This document shows positions 1 through 8,370 of a stretch of DNA of 64,000 nucleotides, in pieces. The notes below the pieces were generated by a model. The model made no database searches, was not told the origin of the DNA, and saw only the letters and a program-made list of their open reading frames with translations. Source of the stretch: Peribacillus frigoritolerans (GTDB lineage: Bacteria; Bacillota; Bacilli; Bacillales; DSM-1321); NCBI RefSeq assembly GCF_040250305.1, contig NZ_CP158190.1:5364001-5428000 (forward strand), written 5' to 3'. Position 1 is the first letter of the stretch. Every line of letters starts with the position of its first letter. Both the position numbers and the translations under genes were made by a program.

Positions 1-24
1 TCTCATTACACGATTTTGTTCCAT
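1..24 (-). CDS. possible 5' end of a gene cut by the left window edge
   Basis: Only eight codons are visible (MEQNRVMR). They follow an AAAGGAG ribosome-binding sequence about 14 bases upstream of an ATG, a slightly long spacing, and lie downstream of flhP on the same strand. A protein-coding gene here would be expected since bacillar flhP is usually followed by another same-strand gene. Too little is visible to name it. Confidence 0.35.
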
Positions 25-191
25 ATAGAATGTGAAAGCTCCTTTTAAGAAAACTCGCCGACTGATTTTCCTATAAACCAGAAATTCAGCAGCTATGCAA
101 AATGATCGGCACGAATGATTCCCTTTGTTATGAATTCATTATAACCGATTTGCTCTAATTCCGCAGGGAGACATTTTATTTACCAGATACC

Positions 192-1034
192 TTAACGGAT
201 TCCATTGACTAATCCGCTCATTTGATCGGCCATCGTTACCGCTCGGGATTGAAATTGGTAAGATCGCTGAACATTGATTAGATCCGTCATTTCTGTGGAA
301 AGATCGACATTTGAGGACTCCAGAGTGCCCTGTTGGACTGCTGCCTGGTTGCGGGAATCCCCTGTGAGTAGGGTCATGATATCGTCTTCAGTAACACCCA
401 AGGCATTGAAGTTTTCGGGCAGGCCAAGTAAATTTCCGCCTAAGCGGTCAAGAAATTGGGGTTTTTTTACCGAGACGATCCCGAGCCCAAAACTCTGTTC
501 GCCATATTCTTCCGTATCCACTATCAATAAACCATTTTCCGAAATCTTAATGTCTTTAATGTTTCCCTCAATGAGGATCGGTTCACCATTTTCATCAAGT
601 ACTTTATGTCCTGCAGAGGTAACGAGCATCATTTGGTCGTTAGCATTAGGAGATAAATAAAAAGCCCCATCCCTTGTAAGCCTTGTATTGACCCCATTAT
701 CGTCCTGAACGCTTACGGTAAAGAATTGGTCCTCCCGGGTGAATGCAACATCAAGGTTGCGATCCGTCGTCTTTAAGGCTCCCTGTGAAAGCACCAATTG
801 AGATTGGCTTATCATGGCACCTGTTCCCTGCCGGATGCCAGGTGTGGTCAACCTTCCTTTTTCCTTGGTCTCACTCGGTTGATTATTGAAACTCTGTGTC
901 AATAAGTCATTGAAGCTCGTTTGGGTCTTTTTGTAGGCAGTCGTGTCCACATTCGCGATATTATTACTTATATGATCGATTTTACTTTGAAGTTGGTTCA
1001 GCGTATTCGTCGCCGTCATCATCGTCCGATTCAT
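192..1034 (-). CDS. flhP: flagellar hook-basal body protein FlhP (FlgG-type rod/hook protein)
   Basis: 280 residues. It is a member of the FlgE/FlgF/FlgG family of axial flagellar proteins that assemble as the distal rod outside the cytoplasmic membrane. The N-terminal flg_bb_rod motif is clear (LQSKIDHISNNIANVDTTAY) and the C-terminal domain shows the usual heptad-rich ending with SSNVDLSTEMTDLINVQRSYQ. The ATG is preceded by TAAGGGG at good spacing. It follows flhO by about 50 bases and is probably cotranscribed from the sigma-D-type promoter upstream of flhO. The paired flhO-flhP arrangement next to mbl is the B. subtilis order. Confidence 0.93.
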   Translation of the reverse strand: MNRTMMTATNTLNQLQSKIDHISNNIANVDTTAYKKTQTSFNDLLTQSFNNQPSETKEKGRLTTPGIRQGTGAMISQSQLVLSQGALKTTDRNLDVAFTREDQFFTVSVQDDNGVNTRLTRDGAFYLSPNANDQMMLVTSAGHKVLDENGEPILIEGNIKDIKISENGLLIVDTEEYGEQSFGLGIVSVKKPQFLDRLGGNLLGLPENFNALGVTEDDIMTLLTGDSRNQAAVQQGTLESSNVDLSTEMTDLINVQRSYQFQSRAVTMADQMSGLVNGIR

Positions 1035-1087
1035 GGTTTTCCCCTTACATGTTCAAATTTCCAAAATCATCTTTTCCTACTGTTCAA

Positions 1088-1927
1088 TTAAAGCCTGCCA
1101 ACCTCATTGACTGCTTTATCCAAACTTTTATCATAGGCTTGAAGAACCTTCTGATTCGCTTCAAAAGAGCGGTATGCCGACATCATTTCTGTCATCGTTC
1201 TCGATTGGTCAACATTGGAGCCTTCAAGAAAGCCTTGCTTAGTAGAAAAACCGACATCTGCAGCCGCGTATGCGCTAGGTAAATCCCCATCATTCACAGC
1301 CTTATATAGGCCTTCCCCATCCTTCATGAGCTGTAATGACGGATCATCCGAATAACCGATGCCAATAAGTGCGGTTTGAACATTTCCTTCTAAAATAACA
1401 CCGTTTTCCGCTACTGTGAACTGATCGCTATCAAGCTTGATCTTTTCATTATTTTCGTTCAATACATAATGACCCGATGGCGTGGTCAGATAACCTTGCC
1501 CATCCAGGGTGAAACTGCCGTTACGCGTATAACGGATAGCACCATCACCATCCTGGACAGTAAAAAACACAGATCCTTGCCGACCCGTTTCTTCATTGAT
1601 CGGCAGATTTTCATCAACTAAGGAAATATCCGTATTAAGCTGCGTCTCCTCCAATGTACCATGGGTAAATAAAGGATTCGCCTCCTGTACGTAAACACCC
1701 GTACTGAGCCCTCCAACCTGGGATAAGTTAGTCATGCTCAATTTGTTCTCCGTAGGAACCGTTTTACCACCTATGTTGCTTATGAGCATTTCCGGAAAAG
1801 ACCTTACGCTCATTTGATCCGCTTTATACCCTGTTGTGTTCGCATTGGACATATTGTTTGTGAGCAATTCTGTGCGCCTTTGCTGTGTAAGCATCCCGGA
1901 AGCAGCCGTATAAAAACCTCTTAACAT
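1088..1927 (-). CDS. flhO: flagellar hook-basal body protein FlhO (FlgF/FlgG-type rod protein)
   Basis: 279 residues. A paralogue of FlhP with the N-terminal rod motif (GFYTAASGMLTQQRRTELLT then NNMSNANTTGYKAD) and C-terminal LEGSNVDQSRTMTEMMSAYRSFEANQ. A longer reading could begin at a GTG three codons upstream, but GAGGAG overlaps that codon and sits eight bases before the ATG chosen here, and B. subtilis FlhO begins MLRGFYTAASGM. It is the first gene of the flhO-flhP pair, downstream of a TAAG-N15-TCCGATAA element. Confidence 0.93.
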   Translation of the reverse strand: MLRGFYTAASGMLTQQRRTELLTNNMSNANTTGYKADQMSVRSFPEMLISNIGGKTVPTENKLSMTNLSQVGGLSTGVYVQEANPLFTHGTLEETQLNTDISLVDENLPINEETGRQGSVFFTVQDGDGAIRYTRNGSFTLDGQGYLTTPSGHYVLNENNEKIKLDSDQFTVAENGVILEGNVQTALIGIGYSDDPSLQLMKDGEGLYKAVNDGDLPSAYAAADVGFSTKQGFLEGSNVDQSRTMTEMMSAYRSFEANQKVLQAYDKSLDKAVNEVGRL

Positions 1928-1981
1928 CTTCTTCACTCCTCAATCTACATAACTTATCCCGTTCAATTTCTCATATCTATC

Positions 1982-2008
1982 TTATCGGACATGAACATCA
2001 GTATCTTA
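1982..2008 (-). promoter_or_regulatory. sigma-D-type (flagellar) promoter for flhO-flhP
   Basis: On the minus strand TAAG, 15 bases, then TCCGATAA. The flagellar sigma consensus is TAAA-N15-GCCGATAT/A, so seven of eight -10 bases and three of four -35 bases match. It sits about 55 bases upstream of the FlhO ATG, leaving a short leader. The functional link (flagellar sigma, flagellar genes) supports the match. Confidence 0.7.
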
Positions 2009-2207
2009 AGGAAAAGGAAAAGCATTAGGCAGAAGAATTTGTCTATATCGTAGGCTAGGTCAGATTTAAAGGAATGGTGTTAAAATTTTCGACTAAAAGA
2101 AGAGGGCCTATTGCTCATCAGTACTAGAACTGCACGCACTTTCACTATGCCTCACGTTTGTCTGAACCTTAGACCCCTATCTTATGATGCGGATTTCCAA
2201 CCGCTTT

Positions 2208-3209
2208 TTAGTTGAATTTGTGCCGTGGCAATTTATCCATGTTATCAAGCATGATACCGGTTCCGATTGCTACACAATCCATTGGCTGCTCGGCAACGAG
2301 TACTGGGACCTTAAGCTCTTCAGCAAGAAGTAAATCAATCCCGTGAAGCAATGCTCCCCCGCCTGTTAAAATGACTCCGCGGTCGATGATATCAGCAGAA
2401 AGTTCTGGCGGCGTCCGCTCAAGTACGCTTTTTGCAGCTTGTACAATGATGGAAACCTGCTCGCGGAGAGCCTCCTCAATTTCTTCTGAATTGACCGAAA
2501 TGGTTCTAGGCAATCCCGATACCATATCGCGCCCACGGATATCGATGACTTCATTACGAGATCCAGGGAAGACGGTTGCAACCTGGATTTTAATGTTTTC
2601 CGCTGTACGTTCACCAATGAGGAGCTTATACTTCCGTTTGATATAATTTAAAATTTCATTATCGAATTTGTCACCGGCCATTTTGATAGAAGATGATGTA
2701 ACGATATCCCCCATTGAAAGAACGGCAATATCCGTTGTACCCCCGCCAATGTCCACGACCATATTGCCGCTTGGTTGAAAAATATCCATGCCGGCACCGA
2801 TTGCAGCCACTTTTGGTTCTTCTTCAAGGAATACTTTCTTTCCGCCGCTTTTTTCGGCAGCTTCTTTAATCGCCTTTTGTTCGACACTTGTTATGTTGGT
2901 CGGGCAGCAGATTAAAATTCTAGGCTTTGAAAGGAAGCCTTTCACATTCAATGTATTGATAAAATGCTTAAGCATCGATTCTGTTACATCAAAATCCGCA
3001 ATGACACCGTCTTTTAAAGGTCGGATTGCGATGATGTTTCCTGGAGTACGGCCTACCATTTTACGAGCTTCCTCCCCGACGGCAAGAACACGGTTCGTAT
3101 TCTTATCAATCGCTACTACCGAAGGCTCATTTAACACAATTCCTTTACCTTTGACATGTATAAGAACATTGGCTGTTCCAAGATCTATCCCAATATCTCT
3201 AGCAAACAT
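2208..3209 (-). CDS. mbl: MreB-like cytoskeletal protein Mbl
   Basis: 333 residues, the usual length. Actin-like ATPase that forms membrane-associated filaments and directs lateral cell-wall synthesis. Actin-fold phosphate motifs are visible: phosphate-1 IGIDLGTANVLIHVKGKG near residue 7, phosphate-2 NMVVDIGGGTTDIAVLS near 150, and adenosine motif GVILTGGGALLHGIDLLL near 280. Preceded by AAGGAGG nine bases before the ATG. The spoIIID-mbl-flhO neighbourhood and the C-terminus distinguish it from MreB and MreBH, which sit elsewhere in Bacillus. Confidence 0.96.
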   Translation of the reverse strand: MFARDIGIDLGTANVLIHVKGKGIVLNEPSVVAIDKNTNRVLAVGEEARKMVGRTPGNIIAIRPLKDGVIADFDVTESMLKHFINTLNVKGFLSKPRILICCPTNITSVEQKAIKEAAEKSGGKKVFLEEEPKVAAIGAGMDIFQPSGNMVVDIGGGTTDIAVLSMGDIVTSSSIKMAGDKFDNEILNYIKRKYKLLIGERTAENIKIQVATVFPGSRNEVIDIRGRDMVSGLPRTISVNSEEIEEALREQVSIIVQAAKSVLERTPPELSADIIDRGVILTGGGALLHGIDLLLAEELKVPVLVAEQPMDCVAIGTGIMLDNMDKLPRHKFN

Positions 3210-3396
3210 TTCTTAAATCCTCCTTGAATATCCTCACATATAACCTACTTCTGTCCTAATTGTTTATTTTACCATATTGCATTGACACAAGTAAGTATGA
3301 ATTATAAATAAACACTAATATAGACTATTATTTCCTAAATTGCCAATATGTAAAAAAATTCAATGCCTTATGTACTACATTTCCACTTTTTCCCAT

Positions 3397-3419
3397 AAAA
3401 AAAATTCCGGCATGGAACC
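3397..3419 (-). terminator. rho-independent terminator downstream of spoIIID
   Basis: On the minus strand GGTTCC-ATGCC-GGAATT forms a six-pair stem (two G-U pairs) followed by a run of T. It lies about 100 bases after the spoIIID stop and before mbl. The 309-base spacer to mbl holds this element and, close to mbl, an extended -10-like TGGTAAAAT but no convincing -35. Confidence 0.5.
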
Positions 3420-3518
3420 GCAAACAAGGTTGAGAAAAGAGCTGACACTCACTTTCATGTCCCCTCATTCATTCCCCGATTGCCCGATTCACTTCCAATT
3501 GCCGGAATGATTCAAGTA

Positions 3519-3791
3519 TCATTTCACGATTTCTTCTTCTCTTTCAGAACGTTTATATTTTAATTTTGTCGCTTCTCCACCTCTAAGGTGACGAATGGAT
3601 TTATGATAATCCAATATATCCTTCACTTCGTTAGCCAAATCAGGATTAATTTCTGGCAGCCTCTCAGTTAAGTCTTTATGCACTGTGCTTTTAGAGACCC
3701 CGAACTCTTTTGCAATGACGCGGACTGTTTTTCTAGTTTCCACGATATACTTTCCTATCTTGATAGTTCTTTCTTTGATGTAATCGTGCAC
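3519..3791 (-). CDS. spoIIID: mother-cell sporulation transcription regulator SpoIIID
   Basis: 90 residues. Small helix-turn-helix DNA-binding protein that activates and represses mother-cell genes after engulfment begins. The recognition region VRVIAKEFGVSKSTVHKDL near residues 24-42 is the family hallmark, followed by the basic C-terminal tail (RHLRGGEATKLKYKR). The start is a GTG preceded by GGGGAGG at nine bases; an upstream in-frame TTG lies inside that ribosome-binding site and the family starts with HDYIKERT, so the shorter form is preferred. Upstream of mbl as in B. subtilis. I looked for a sigma-E promoter upstream and did not find a convincing one. Confidence 0.96.
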   Translation of the reverse strand: MHDYIKERTIKIGKYIVETRKTVRVIAKEFGVSKSTVHKDLTERLPEINPDLANEVKDILDYHKSIRHLRGGEATKLKYKRSEREEEIVK

Positions 3792-4118
3792 ACCACTCGA
3801 CCTCCCCAAATTGGATGTGAGAAGTGTGAAATGAGATTCGTATTTTTCGAATCGAATACCGCTGCCCTATAAACAATGAAAGATAGAATTATTCACCTAT
3901 TAGATAATTTGTAATAAACGATTCCTCACCTCAAACACTCTCTTTGCATGGTTTATAACATCTTATTAGCTTGGTTAAGAATATATGCCTAATGGGACAG
4001 GAGGTTTGGATTTATTTCTGATTTTCATCTGTTTCTTTTCCTTAAGAGCAAATTATTTCCCGAGAAATTTGTCAAAAATTCAAAGGTTTCAGCATATTGT
4101 CCAATATTTCCTCGAAAG
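3792..4118. other. intergenic region between spoIIID and spoIIQ
   Basis: About 330 bases of AT-rich DNA before the spoIIQ terminator. It must contain the spoIIID promoter because spoIIQ ends in a terminator, but no clear sigma-E element (KMATATT-N14-CATACANT) could be assigned. No supported small gene. Confidence 0.4.
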
Positions 4119-4157
4119 AAAAAAAGGAAGCCGTTCAAAGTGAACGGCTTCCTTTTA
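4119..4157 (-). terminator. strong terminator downstream of spoIIQ
   Basis: Long near-perfect stem: AAAGGAAGCCGTTCA pairs with TGAACGGCTTCCTTT, followed on the minus strand by a T tract. It sits about 70 bases past the spoIIQ stop and isolates spoIIQ from spoIIID. Confidence 0.85.
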
Positions 4158-4226
4158 CCAAATTTTCAGTTGTTGTCATTCGTAACGCTCTAGGTTTTTG
4201 TTTTGATTTTATTAAAAATCTTAATT

Positions 4227-5201
4227 TTAATTAGATTGATTTAACGAATCTTTTAAGGAATCGCTTTCTTCAGTTGTATCTTCACCAGGGACAGTGCCTT
4301 CTTCATCAGTGCCATTCTCTAAATCAGTGCCCTCTTCAGATTCGTCAACTGCAGGAGCTTCTTCTGTGCCAGTTTCAGACTCTTCGACTGCAGGCGTTTC
4401 TTCTTTATCAGCTTCAGATCCTTCAACTGCAGGTGTTTCTTCTTTATCAGCTTCAGATCCTTCGACTGCAGGTGTTTCTTCTTTATTAGCTGAATCTTCA
4501 AGTTCGCTGCCTTCGGCTTCAGTTGCCGATTGGATCGCAGAAGCTTGTTTATCAACAAAATCAAGTGGGTTTAACGCAATGTTATCTTTTCTGATTTCGA
4601 AGTGGACATGTACGCCAGCTTCTTCATTGATTTGGCTTTTTCCAGCTGTAGCAATTGCTTGTCCTTGTTTCACTTTGTCACCGACTGCAACCTTAATGTC
4701 TTTAACAGATTGATAACGGGTAACGACACCATCTTCATGCTCAACTTCAACTAAATTTCCAAGTAACGCATCGTCTTGAACTTTCGTTACATTTCCACTT
4801 AAGGAAGCTTTTACATCGAAAGACTTTCCATCTTCCATAGCAATGTCTATACCTTTATTTTGCTCATATCTATTGTTGTAGAAAACCAATGCTTCTTCTT
4901 GTGCCTTTTCATCCGCATTCACATCATAAAACTGTTTCTTGATAACCGTTTTGTCTGCATCGGCTACAGGCATCTTGATTGTCTCAAGATTACTATTTAC
5001 CTCTACAGAAGGCTCACCATAGTTTTTTCCTGTTTCAGCTGATTCCTCGCCATCTTTAGCTGAATCATTAAAACTATTTTGTAATAAGAAGGCCGCGGCT
5101 AAGATTATGGCTGCACTTGCGATATAGATTGCTGATAATGCCCAACGTTGTTTTAGTATACGTCGGATTGTGGAAGTTGGTTTCTTTTCTTCCTCTCTCA
5201 T
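4227..5201 (-). CDS. spoIIQ: forespore engulfment/channel protein SpoIIQ (degenerate M23 LytM domain)
   Basis: 324 residues. Forespore membrane protein that binds SpoIIIAH to zip the engulfing membranes and form the feeding-tube channel. One N-terminal transmembrane segment (about residues 25-43, ALSAIYIASAAIILAAAFLL), then a LytM/M23 domain. The HxH motif is kept (GVHVHFEI) but the first metal histidine of the HxxxD motif is Asn (NKGIDI), so peptidase activity is not expected, as in B. subtilis. The C-terminal ~90 residues are an acidic repeat tail built on EADKEETPAVEGS. Start ATG has GAGGTG six bases upstream; the longer reading would overlap the promoter -10 box. Confidence 0.94.
   Translation of the reverse strand: MREEEKKPTSTIRRILKQRWALSAIYIASAAIILAAAFLLQNSFNDSAKDGEESAETGKNYGEPSVEVNSNLETIKMPVADADKTVIKKQFYDVNADEKAQEEALVFYNNRYEQNKGIDIAMEDGKSFDVKASLSGNVTKVQDDALLGNLVEVEHEDGVVTRYQSVKDIKVAVGDKVKQGQAIATAGKSQINEEAGVHVHFEIRKDNIALNPLDFVDKQASAIQSATEAEGSELEDSANKEETPAVEGSEADKEETPAVEGSEADKEETPAVEESETGTEEAPAVDESEEGTDLENGTDEEGTVPGEDTTEESDSLKDSLNQSN
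4343..4498 (-). repeat. 39-bp tandem repeat coding the acidic SpoIIQ tail
   Basis: Three closely similar 39-base units plus a diverged fourth encode (EADKEETPAVEGS) copies near the SpoIIQ C-terminus. DNA copies differ by only a few bases, so the array is young and may vary in copy number between strains. Confidence 0.8.
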
Positions 5202-5219
5202 ATTAATCACCTCAGCAAT

Positions 5220-5249
5220 CATTCTGAACATTTTGCTAAGATTATATAC
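5220..5249 (-). promoter_or_regulatory. sigma-F promoter of spoIIQ
   Basis: On the minus strand GTATA, 15 bases, GTTCAGAATG. The sigma-F consensus is GYWTA-N15/16-GGNNANANTR; only the second -10 G differs. The predicted start point leaves a leader of roughly 15 bases before the ribosome-binding site, fitting first-wave forespore expression. Confidence 0.75.
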
Positions 5250-5353
5250 ATTCAGGAAAAAAATTTTTTAGATTTATTTTGTGGAAATGAAACCGATTTT
5301 ATTCGCAGAATGGTAAAATGTTTGATATCTTACTGTTGAAGGATGATTAAATC

Positions 5354-5779
5354 ATGAAAAAAGCTTTTAAACTTGTGTTAACGTTATTGCCTTTCCTATA
5401 TATGATTGCCATATGGATAATGTCGAGCAACCCCGATGATATGATTCTTGATCTTCCCTCATCCTCTATTGACCGATTTATCAAAGAGGCACTTCATCTG
5501 GTCGAATTTGCCCTTTTGTATATATTATTAGTTTCGGCCCTTGCCGCAAACCAAAAAATGAAACCAGGTTTAAGCCTGTTGGCTGCCCTTGTAGCCTGCC
5601 TTTACGGGGTTATTGATGAATACCACCAATCTTTCGTCCCATACCGCTCCTCTACCTTGATAGATGTCATTAAAGATATCATTGGAGTCGCTGCAGTCTA
5701 TTTTCATGTCCAATATCATTATTTCAAGCGTAAACGGGGCTTTTTGACGATTATAGAAAATTTAAACGAAAAAAAATGA
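5354..5779 (+). CDS. VanZ-family membrane protein (YwnJ-like)
   Basis: 141 residues, a full-length VanZ-like domain with about four hydrophobic segments (residues 7-24, 46-65, 72-88, 104-117). The family signature is present: SSNPDD near residue 24, HLVEFALLYILL near 48 and DEYHQSFVPYRSSTLIDVIKD near 89-109. VanZ proteins are linked to teicoplanin resistance in enterococci, but the function of the bacillar homologues is unknown. It is one of only two clear plus-strand genes here, divergent from spoIIQ (the B. subtilis ywnJ neighbour) and convergent with spoIID. AAGGAT precedes the ATG. Confidence 0.85.
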   Translation: MKKAFKLVLTLLPFLYMIAIWIMSSNPDDMILDLPSSSIDRFIKEALHLVEFALLYILLVSALAANQKMKPGLSLLAALVACLYGVIDEYHQSFVPYRSSTLIDVIKDIIGVAAVYFHVQYHYFKRKRGFLTIIENLNEKK

Positions 5780-5807
5780 GAGATGGGATCCCCACTCTCA
5801 TTTTTTT
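5776..5807. terminator. bidirectional terminator shared by the VanZ gene and spoIID
   Basis: ATGAGAG / CTCTCAT arms with an inner GGG-AT-CCC stem and A/T tracts on both flanks. The stop codon of each convergent gene lies inside one arm, so the hairpin is part coding on both sides. Confidence 0.85.
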
Positions 5808-6835
5808 GCCGTCATCGTATTCAGCCACTTACTTGAAGACTGAACTTTGACGCCTTTATAATAATATTTCACGATGTCTTCATAGGTTTTTCCTTCCCTG
5901 GCCATGCCATTAGCACCGTACTGGCTCATTCCAACTCCGTGTCCGGATCCTTTTGTCGTGATGACAATCTGGTTGCCTTGACGCTCCCAGTCAAAATCGG
6001 ATGATGTCAGCCCGAGCTTCTCACGAATCTGTTTTCCTGTCATTTTCTTTCCTCCGATATCCACTACACCTACGCGATTACCTGATGTTCTTTCAATGAC
6101 AGTTCCTATTGATGTTCCCGAAGAAAGATTTACACCCAGCTTTTTTTCAAAATCTGCAGTATCGACAACAACTTTATTATAAAATTTTGGTGATTCTTCT
6201 TTATCCCACGGACTGGATACACTTTTTAAATAGGGAAATTCAGCTTGCCAATAGTCCTCTGAATTCTCCGTATAGCCATTGCTGGTCGAAAAAAAAGTGG
6301 CAGTAATCGGTTTTCCTTCATAGGTTAAGATTTGACCCGCCGTTTCCTTTATAGCCTTGTTGATTTTTTGCATCTTCGATTTATAATCAGAGCCCCACTG
6401 TTTTTTCAGCTCATCATTATTCTTATAAACTTGGTGCATGACCGTATCGCTTACATCGGCACCATCAGGCAAGCCTAATCGACTTTCGCTTATGAGCTGA
6501 TTGACAATGTAGGTTCTCGCTGTCAATGCTTGTGCCTTCAGCGCTTCTTCTTCAAAATCTGCTGGCATTTCAGCTGCAACCACACCAGTCAAGTACGATT
6601 CAATCGGCAGTTTTTCAATTTTTTTTGCAGATGTGCGGTAAACGGCAACTTCTACGGAACTCATTTCATTTGCAGCTACCTCTTTACCCTCATTCTTCAC
6701 TTTCTTTTCCAATTCTTCGGTCAATTGCCCACTTGTCTTTTCATTTGAAAATGGAAGCACAAGCACTGCTGGAATCATGATAATTACGAATGCTACTGCT
6801 ATGAATAGTACGATCATCGGTTTGATTGCTTTCAA
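5798..6835 (-). CDS. spoIID: stage II sporulation protein D, septal peptidoglycan lytic transglycosylase
   Basis: 345 residues. Mother-cell membrane enzyme that, with SpoIIM and SpoIIP, dissolves septal peptidoglycan and drives engulfment. One N-terminal membrane anchor (residues 7-28), then the SpoIID/LytB domain with PIESYLTGVVAAEMPADF, LKAQALTARTYI and the C-terminal GSGHGVGMSQYGANGMA signature. The likely start is a TTG with AGGGAGG eight bases upstream; an ATG 15 codons earlier has no ribosome-binding site and would add a segment not seen in the family (B. subtilis SpoIID is about 343 residues). A sigma-E promoter lies upstream. Confidence 0.94.
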   Translation of the reverse strand: MKAIKPMIVLFIAVAFVIIMIPAVLVLPFSNEKTSGQLTEELEKKVKNEGKEVAANEMSSVEVAVYRTSAKKIEKLPIESYLTGVVAAEMPADFEEEALKAQALTARTYIVNQLISESRLGLPDGADVSDTVMHQVYKNNDELKKQWGSDYKSKMQKINKAIKETAGQILTYEGKPITATFFSTSNGYTENSEDYWQAEFPYLKSVSSPWDKEESPKFYNKVVVDTADFEKKLGVNLSSGTSIGTVIERTSGNRVGVVDIGGKKMTGKQIREKLGLTSSDFDWERQGNQIVITTKGSGHGVGMSQYGANGMAREGKTYEDIVKYYYKGVKVQSSSKWLNTMTAKK

Positions 6836-6903
6836 ATTCCTGAGCCTCCCTACACTTGTTTTCTCTGCCGTAAATCGCATTCAGCAGGTATCTTTACATA
6901 ACA

Positions 6904-6932
6904 AATGTATGTCGAAGGACAAGCTTTTATGA
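6904..6932 (-). promoter_or_regulatory. sigma-E promoter of spoIID
   Basis: Minus strand TCATAAA, 14 bases, CATACATT. The -10 box matches the sigma-E consensus CATACANT exactly and the -35 carries the central ATA at correct spacing. The position, about 70 bases before the TTG start, and the known sigma-E control of spoIID support it. Confidence 0.7.
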
Positions 6933-6982
6933 ATAGAAAAACGACAACTATTTAACTGTAGGCGATGAACCCGGAACAAGAC

Positions 6983-7024
6983 AAAAAAACCATTCACGGT
7001 TCAATGACTCGAACGTGAATGGTT
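6983..7024 (-). terminator. terminator downstream of murAA
   Basis: AACCATTCACG pairs with CGTGAATGGTT around a TTC/GAA extension, followed on the minus strand by a run of seven T. It directly follows the murAA stop and ends the ywmB-murAA unit before the spoIID promoter. Confidence 0.9.
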
Positions 7025-7036
7025 TTATAAGCTAAC

Positions 7037-8338
7037 TTATGCGTTTAAATCTGCGATTTTTTTTGTTTCAGCAGGCACATCTTCGTTAATACGTTCCACA
7101 TCAGCACCTAGAGATGCCAATTTACCATGGAAATTCACGTATCCTCTGTCAAGATGCTTCAATTCTGTAACACGTGTAATGCCATCTGCAACCAATCCAG
7201 TCAGGATGAGCGCTGCCGCGGCACGTAAATCTGTTGCAGCTACTTCAGCACCTTGAATGTTAGTTGGACCATTGACGATAACGGAACGGCCTTCTATTTT
7301 AATATTGGCATTCATGCGACGGAATTCTTCAACATGCATGAAACGGTTTTCGAAAACGGTCTCCGTAATCATACTTGTTCCTTCAGCACGCAGTAATAAT
7401 GCCATCATTTGCGATTGCATATCAGTCGGGAAACCAGGATGCGGCATTGTTTTGATATCAATGGCCTTCAAGGTTTTTGGACCGATAACGCGTAATCCAT
7501 CTTCTTCTTCAAGAATTTCAACGCCCATTTCCTCCATTTTGGCAATAAGGGAAGTAAGGTGTTCAGGTACAGCTCCTTGAACAAGAACATTGCCGCCAGT
7601 AAGAGCGGCCGCAGTCATGAATGTACCAGCTTCGATACGGTCAGGTATAATCGTATGTTCAGTGCCATATAATTTATCGACACCTTCGATTCTCATAGTA
7701 CCAGTACCGGCACCTCTGACTTTAGCACCCATTTTATTAAGGAGATTCGAAAGATCTACAATTTCAGGCTCTTTGGCCACATTTTCAAGAATAGTTATAC
7801 CTTCAGCAAGTGTTGCTGCCATCATGATGTTTTCAGTGGCACCCACACTCGGGAAGTCAAGATACACTCTTGCACCCTTAAGTCTGCCTTCAACCTCGGC
7901 ATCAATGAAACCATTGCCGACCTTCACTTTTGCTCCCATCGCTTCAAAGCCCTTTAAATGCTGGTCGATAGGACGTGATCCGATGGCACAGCCACCAGGA
8001 AGAGCAACGCGGGCCCGGCCATTCCTTGCTAGTAATGAGCCCATCACTAAAACGGAAGCTCTCATTTTACGTACATATTCAAATGGTGCTTCTTCTAATA
8101 ACTCTCTTGATGCATCTACAGTTACTTGATTGTCATGAAAGGCAACATCTGCATTTAAGTTGCGCAATACTTCATTGATTGTATATACATCGGAGAGCGT
8201 AGGAACATCTTTAATGATACTTTTCCCATCACTTGCTAATAATGTTGCAGCGATAACTGGCAAAACGGCGTTTTTAGCACCTTCTACTTTAACTGTCCCG
8301 CTAAGCCTTTTTCCGCCGCGGACGATGATTTTTTCCAA
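7037..8338 (-). CDS. murAA: UDP-N-acetylglucosamine 1-carboxyvinyltransferase MurAA
   Basis: 433 residues. First committed step of peptidoglycan synthesis: transfers enolpyruvyl from PEP to UDP-GlcNAc; target of fosfomycin. Two inside-out alpha/beta barrel halves; the N-terminal [15 protein letters not shown] holds the substrate lysine-asparagine pair near residue 22, and the catalytic cysteine is in [18 protein letters not shown] near residue 117. Starts with TTG behind GGAGGGG. Gene order spoIID-murAA-ywmB identifies it as MurAA rather than the paralogue MurZ, also in this window. Confidence 0.96.
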   Translation of the reverse strand: MEKIIVRGGKRLSGTVKVEGAKNAVLPVIAATLLASDGKSIIKDVPTLSDVYTINEVLRNLNADVAFHDNQVTVDASRELLEEAPFEYVRKMRASVLVMGSLLARNGRARVALPGGCAIGSRPIDQHLKGFEAMGAKVKVGNGFIDAEVEGRLKGARVYLDFPSVGATENIMMAATLAEGITILENVAKEPEIVDLSNLLNKMGAKVRGAGTGTMRIEGVDKLYGTEHTIIPDRIEAGTFMTAAALTGGNVLVQGAVPEHLTSLIAKMEEMGVEILEEEDGLRVIGPKTLKAIDIKTMPHPGFPTDMQSQMMALLLRAEGTSMITETVFENRFMHVEEFRRMNANIKIEGRSVIVNGPTNIQGAEVAATDLRAAAALILTGLVADGITRVTELKHLDRGYVNFHGKLASLGADVERINEDVPAETKKIADLNA

Positions 8339-8370
8339 AAGTATTCCCCTCCGCGTCCATTTTCTCTATA

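Noticed and set aside
3792..4118. Sigma-E promoter for spoIIID (CATATATT and nearby sequences)
   Set aside because: The -10-like sequence lacked a -35 at 14-15 bases, so no assignment was made although one is expected.
6836..6880. SpoIID starting 15 codons upstream at an ATG
   Set aside because: No ribosome-binding site before that ATG, whereas AGGGAGG is correctly placed before the TTG, and the family length fits the shorter form.
7590..8129. 179-codon plus-strand frame opposite murAA
   Set aside because: Antisense to a strongly conserved enzyme, no ribosome-binding site, no recognisable domains.
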